DNA of 8,900 nt from Anaerolineae bacterium. Its GTDB lineage: Bacteria > Chloroflexota > Anaerolineae > JAFGEY01. The position numbers were made by a program, and so were the translations under genes. Location of the stretch: assembly GCA_016929205.1 (NCBI GenBank), contig JAFGJF010000060.1:1-8900 (forward strand). Direction: 5' to 3'. Shown piece by piece: positions 6,618 through 8,900 of this stretch. Numbering within the stretch: the stretch's first letter is position 1; the number at the start of each line of letters is the position of its first letter. The notes under the pieces are model-generated. The model had not been told where the DNA came from, searched no databases, and saw nothing but the letters and a program-made list of their open reading frames with translations.

Positions 6618-7784
6618 ATGGAACTGGACCAAAAATATGCACCCATCCTGAAATTCAACAAAAACGAACGATTCTTTCCCATACGCGTGGACGATATGTT
6701 GGCCTACAGCAGTCTGTACAGCAAGGGCGAACCGCAGCCAATCGTCCCCAAGGGGCAGGTCACGCCAGCCCATCTGCAAAAATATGGCCGCTCTCCAGAA
6801 CTGTTCTTGCGATCGGTAGAGACAGGGCCGTCAGCGGGCCAGGATGTCGTCGCTGGTTGGGGCAAGGGTGCCCTGGAAATGGTCTACCGTTGGTCGGCCA
6901 AAAAGCCGTCCAGCCTGGCCGAAAGCCTGGCGCGCAAGGCGTATCGCTGGTTCAGCCCCAAGACCGAAGCTGCCGCGCAGTTGTTTTGGTGGAACGATAT
7001 GCTGTCGCCCGTATTACAAGAAACACTGTCCGGCGTACAGGCAAACGAACTGCCCCGCCTCATCCTGCCCCCGGAAACGCAGGCCAGCGCCGCTGAACAA
7101 TACCGGGCCGGCTCCGGATCAAGCCCGGCCTATACGTATTATTATCGCCAGGTTCGAGACGGCGCCTATTTGTGCCTTCAATATTGGTTTTTCTACAGCT
7201 ATAACGATTGGGGACAAAGTTTTGCGGGGATGAACGATCACGAAGGAGATTGGGAATGCATGATGCTCTTTTTCCGGCTCGACCGGTCGGGCCGCCCGCA
7301 AGAGCCGCCCGCCTACATCACCTTTGCCGATCACGAATCGCGCCAGACCAAACCCTGGGATCACGAGGATTTTAGCCGGGTTGGCGACCACCCTGTCGGC
7401 TTTGTCGGCGGAGGATCGCATGCCACCTACCCGGAAGCACAAACACATACCTTGATCGAACTGTACGACCTGGTCGACTATGCCACCGGCGACGGGGTCA
7501 CCATCGATCACGACGAGTGGGTCCATCGCATCGATCTGGACTCAGTACCCTGGTTGGGCGCTTATAAAGGCTCGTGGGGCACGCGCTTTTGGCTGCGCCT
7601 CGATCAAGCCAGGACCATGCTCCAGATTGCGCTGGCATCTATGCCGTTCACCAGCCTTGTCAGGCTCACAGTGCCTTCTGAGGTAGAACTGCCGGGCGTC
7701 AGCGCGCCGCGCGGCCCGGTGGGGCCTCACCGCCAGCAGTCGGCCAATCCGGTGGCCTGGGCCGGCGTGCCGGAAAACGAGTGA
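6618..7784 (+). CDS. Vps62/DUF946-family protein with HEGDWE motif
   Basis: 388 residues from the ATG chosen by its ribosome-binding site; a TTG at 6594 would add 8 residues. The core matches the pattern of the Vps62/DUF946 family: an aromatic strand YWFFYSYNDWG (189-199), the signature NDHEGDWE (206-213, with His208, Asp211 and Glu213), ADHES (237-241), and GGGSHATYP (264-272, with His268). The spaced His, Asp and Glu suggest a metal-binding or catalytic site, but I know of no established reaction for the family. A Trp/Gly-rich segment at 310-321 (PWLGAYKGSWG) and a Pro-rich tail follow. There is no signal peptide or membrane segment, so it appears cytoplasmic. It starts 57 bases after the exported-protein gene and ends 23 bases before the interrupted sulfatase start, consistent with one operon. 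The first 150 residues are not recognised. Family call moderately sure, function unknown. Confidence 0.7.
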   Translation: MELDQKYAPILKFNKNERFFPIRVDDMLAYSSLYSKGEPQPIVPKGQVTPAHLQKYGRSPELFLRSVETGPSAGQDVVAGWGKGALEMVYRWSAKKPSSLAESLARKAYRWFSPKTEAAAQLFWWNDMLSPVLQETLSGVQANELPRLILPPETQASAAEQYRAGSGSSPAYTYYYRQVRDGAYLCLQYWFFYSYNDWGQSFAGMNDHEGDWECMMLFFRLDRSGRPQEPPAYITFADHESRQTKPWDHEDFSRVGDHPVGFVGGGSHATYPEAQTHTLIELYDLVDYATGDGVTIDHDEWVHRIDLDSVPWLGAYKGSWGTRFWLRLDQARTMLQIALASMPFTSLVRLTVPSEVELPGVSAPRGPVGPHRQQSANPVAWAGVPENE

Positions 7785-7807
7785 ACCCAAAAAGAGGAGA
7801 ATAACTT

Positions 7808-7855
7808 GTGAAAACGATCATGATCTTGTCCGACTCGCTGGAGTGTCATAGGTAA
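7808..7855 (+). pseudogene. 5' fragment of a probable sulfatase gene, cut off by an inserted element
   Basis: A good ribosome-binding site (GAGGAG, 7794-7799) stands 8 bases before a GTG that opens MKTIMILSDSL and then runs into ECHR and a stop. The first 11 residues fit the start of the sulfatase/alkaline-phosphatase superfamily, where M-K-x-I-M-x-x-x-D-S-L is normally followed by an R/N-rich segment and a Y-G pair, and the Asp is one of the metal ligands. The frame departs from that pattern just where the recombinase-bearing DNA begins, so the rest of the gene is probably on the far side of the element. Alternatively this is a chance short frame. The strong ribosome-binding site, the 23-base spacing to the upstream gene and the family-like start argue against that. 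Confidence 0.55.
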
Positions 7856-8900
7856 ATTGTGCGCTTTCCCCACCGTCAAACAGTCCTAATATCTCTACAT
7901 GCCCGTTGTGATCGATGAAAATCCGATCACATAGGGCCAGGATCACCTTTCGCCGCTCTTTCAGGATTTTGTCGCGTTTTTCCTGTGGCAGTTCTACAAG
8001 CGCCTCGGGCTCGATGTCGATCCGCTCCAGGTCTTTTTGTAGACCGGTCAGAAACGAATAAACGTAATCGATCCCCCGCTGCACCTTTTCGGCATCGTCC
8101 CGGAGCTCTTTCAACCGTTCGATCTCGGATTGCCAGTATTCCCGGTTCGCTTGGGTTCTATCCATGTGGGCGTCGAATTCGTCTTCTCGTATCTTGCGTC
8201 TTGCCATTTGCTGTTGATATCCTAACCGCTCCTGATCGATCTCGAACAACTTTTCTTTTGCGTGTGTAATGTCGCCGTCAATGCTATCCCCTTGGGCTTG
8301 TAATTCGGCCTGTTTGTTGGTAATCTGCGCCGTGATTGTCTCGGGGCGTTTGATCCCATTGTCCACGATGTACCGCCAAACCTCCCAGTCCAACCGGTGC
8401 CCGTTGAATTGGGCCGGCTTTGGATGCAGTTCATCGGGATACGCCACGGATGATACACATGCATACGAGTGGTGCGGAATTTTGCGCATGCGTTTCTTGC
8501 GAGTGCCGTCTTTTGATGTTACCCAGTAGTACGGCGTCCCGCGAGATAACATACGGCTTTGACATTCAGCACAGTGAAGAACGTTCTGGAGCAAATATAC
8601 GCCTTTTGCATTTCGTGTGGATCGCCTTGTCCGGTTGCTTTTAAGGCGATCAACACACCTTTGCCAAAGATCACGTTCGACGATCGCCGGGATCTCGATG
8701 GACATAGGTTCAGCGTCAACTTGGAATTTCCAGGTAGCAATACCGGTGTAGTCTTCAGCGCGCAAGATTTGGCTGAGGTTCCCAACCTCCCACTTGTGCT
8801 TGGTCGTGCCGGTTTTCTGCTCGGCCTCCATGGCGATCAACTGTTTTCGAATCCTATGCAATGATAATCCCGAGTCGCACAGTTCAAAAATTTTGCGCAC
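7818..8900 (-). CDS. Large serine recombinase (site-specific integrase), C-terminal part; 5' end beyond the right edge
   Basis: 360 residues read from the right edge; the true start and the resolvase catalytic domain with the nucleophilic serine lie outside, and the edge GTG is internal. Residues 1-90 form the Recombinase (DNA-binding) domain: VRKIFELCDSGLSLHRI, then W-x-x-x-N-L-S-Q-I-L-R-x-E-D-Y-T-G-I-A. A zinc-ribbon region follows (LHCAECQSRM, Cys110 and Cys113, then Cys148 in YACVSS); the usual fourth Cys is not visible and His159 might replace it. Residues 186-278 form a long charged coiled coil, as in the family's C-terminal regulatory arm, followed by a basic ILKERRKVILALCDRIFID strand region. 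The enzyme inserts, and with a directionality factor excises, an element by double-strand exchange at short att sites. The last 10 or so codons (TPASRTRS) overlap the sulfatase fragment, so the C-terminus is partly encoded by host DNA. Confidence 0.85.
   Translation of the reverse strand: MRKIFELCDSGLSLHRIRKQLIAMEAEQKTGTTKHKWEVGNLSQILRAEDYTGIATWKFQVDAEPMSIEIPAIVERDLWQRCVDRLKSNRTRRSTRNAKGVYLLQNVLHCAECQSRMLSRGTPYYWVTSKDGTRKKRMRKIPHHSYACVSSVAYPDELHPKPAQFNGHRLDWEVWRYIVDNGIKRPETITAQITNKQAELQAQGDSIDGDITHAKEKLFEIDQERLGYQQQMARRKIREDEFDAHMDRTQANREYWQSEIERLKELRDDAEKVQRGIDYVYSFLTGLQKDLERIDIEPEALVELPQEKRDKILKERRKVILALCDRIFIDHNGHVEILGLFDGGESAQFTYDTPASRTRS
7829..7853. other. Putative attachment-site junction (attL-like) of the recombinase-bearing element
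   Basis: Host-like sequence (the start of the probable sulfatase frame) gives way to element sequence (the recombinase 3' end) within this interval, most likely close to 7838-7843. An imperfect dyad, ACTC-GCTG-GAGT (7833-7844), is centred there, as expected for the small half-symmetric core sites used by serine integrases. The exact crossover dinucleotide cannot be read from one junction; it needs the right-hand junction or the empty site. Confidence 0.4.
7841..8900. mobile_element. Left end of an integrated element encoding a large serine recombinase
   Basis: From about 7841 to the right edge the only gene is a large serine recombinase on the minus strand, its 3' end at the junction with the broken sulfatase frame. 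An integrase gene lying at one end of the insert next to the attachment site is typical of prophages and integrative elements using this enzyme class. Cargo, size and right end are outside the window. Whether it is phage, an integrative conjugative element or a small recombinase-only insertion cannot be told. Confidence 0.55.

Noticed and set aside
7985..8269. Plus-strand open frames opposite the recombinase (7985-8269, 8269-8529, 8559-8864)
   Set aside because: They are antisense to a recombinase with clear domain motifs, and show no ribosome-binding sites or family patterns of their own.
1..8900. CRISPR array, tRNA or rRNA gene, tandem repeats
   Set aside because: I saw no regularly spaced direct repeats, no cloverleaf-like sequence with tRNA landmarks, and no rRNA signature in either strand.

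Overview
The window looks like a chromosomal segment of a free-living, moderately GC-rich bacterium, most likely a member of the Chloroflexota (Anaerolineae/Caldilineae-like). This placement is an inference. It rests mainly on a secreted protein ending in the short tail RRLYLPIMLR, of the YLPxxxR type I know from many Chloroflexota exported proteins, and on a very large soluble PocR/PAS/GAF hybrid kinase. No rRNA, tRNA or other firm taxonomic marker is present.

Layout. At the left edge (66 to 1, minus) are the first 22 codons of an ABC-transporter ATPase. It has a near-consensus promoter and a leader of about 177 nt that contains a long hairpin followed by a T-tract. This looks like a transcription attenuator or a small terminated RNA. 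Divergent from it, on the plus strand, is a probable two-gene operon: DNA polymerase IV (dinB, 341-1417), then a 1323-residue hybrid histidine kinase (1427-5398) with the order PocR-PAS-GAF-PAS-PAS-GAF-HisKA-HATPase-REC. An extended -10 promoter at about 5430 starts the next unit. This comprises an exported protein with a thioredoxin-like N-terminal half and a BACON-like C-terminal domain (5517-6560), a Vps62/DUF946-type protein carrying an HEGDWE motif (6618-7784), and the first codons of a probable sulfatase (from 7808).

That sulfatase reading frame breaks after about 11 recognisable residues. From about 7840 the sequence belongs to something else: the 3' part of a large serine recombinase on the minus strand (8900-7818), whose catalytic domain lies beyond the right edge. 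The simplest reading is that 7840-8900 is the left end of an integrated mobile element whose integrase gene sits directly at the attachment site and whose insertion split the sulfatase gene.

How the genes may work together. DinB gives translesion synthesis. The kinase is a cytosolic sensor with a phosphorelay-type receiver and no DNA-binding output in the window. The 5517-7808 block resembles an envelope/secreted-protein cluster, with no pathway assignable from sequence alone. The most notable items are the ABC leader with its strand-biased hairpin and the recombinase junction at the sulfatase start codon region.
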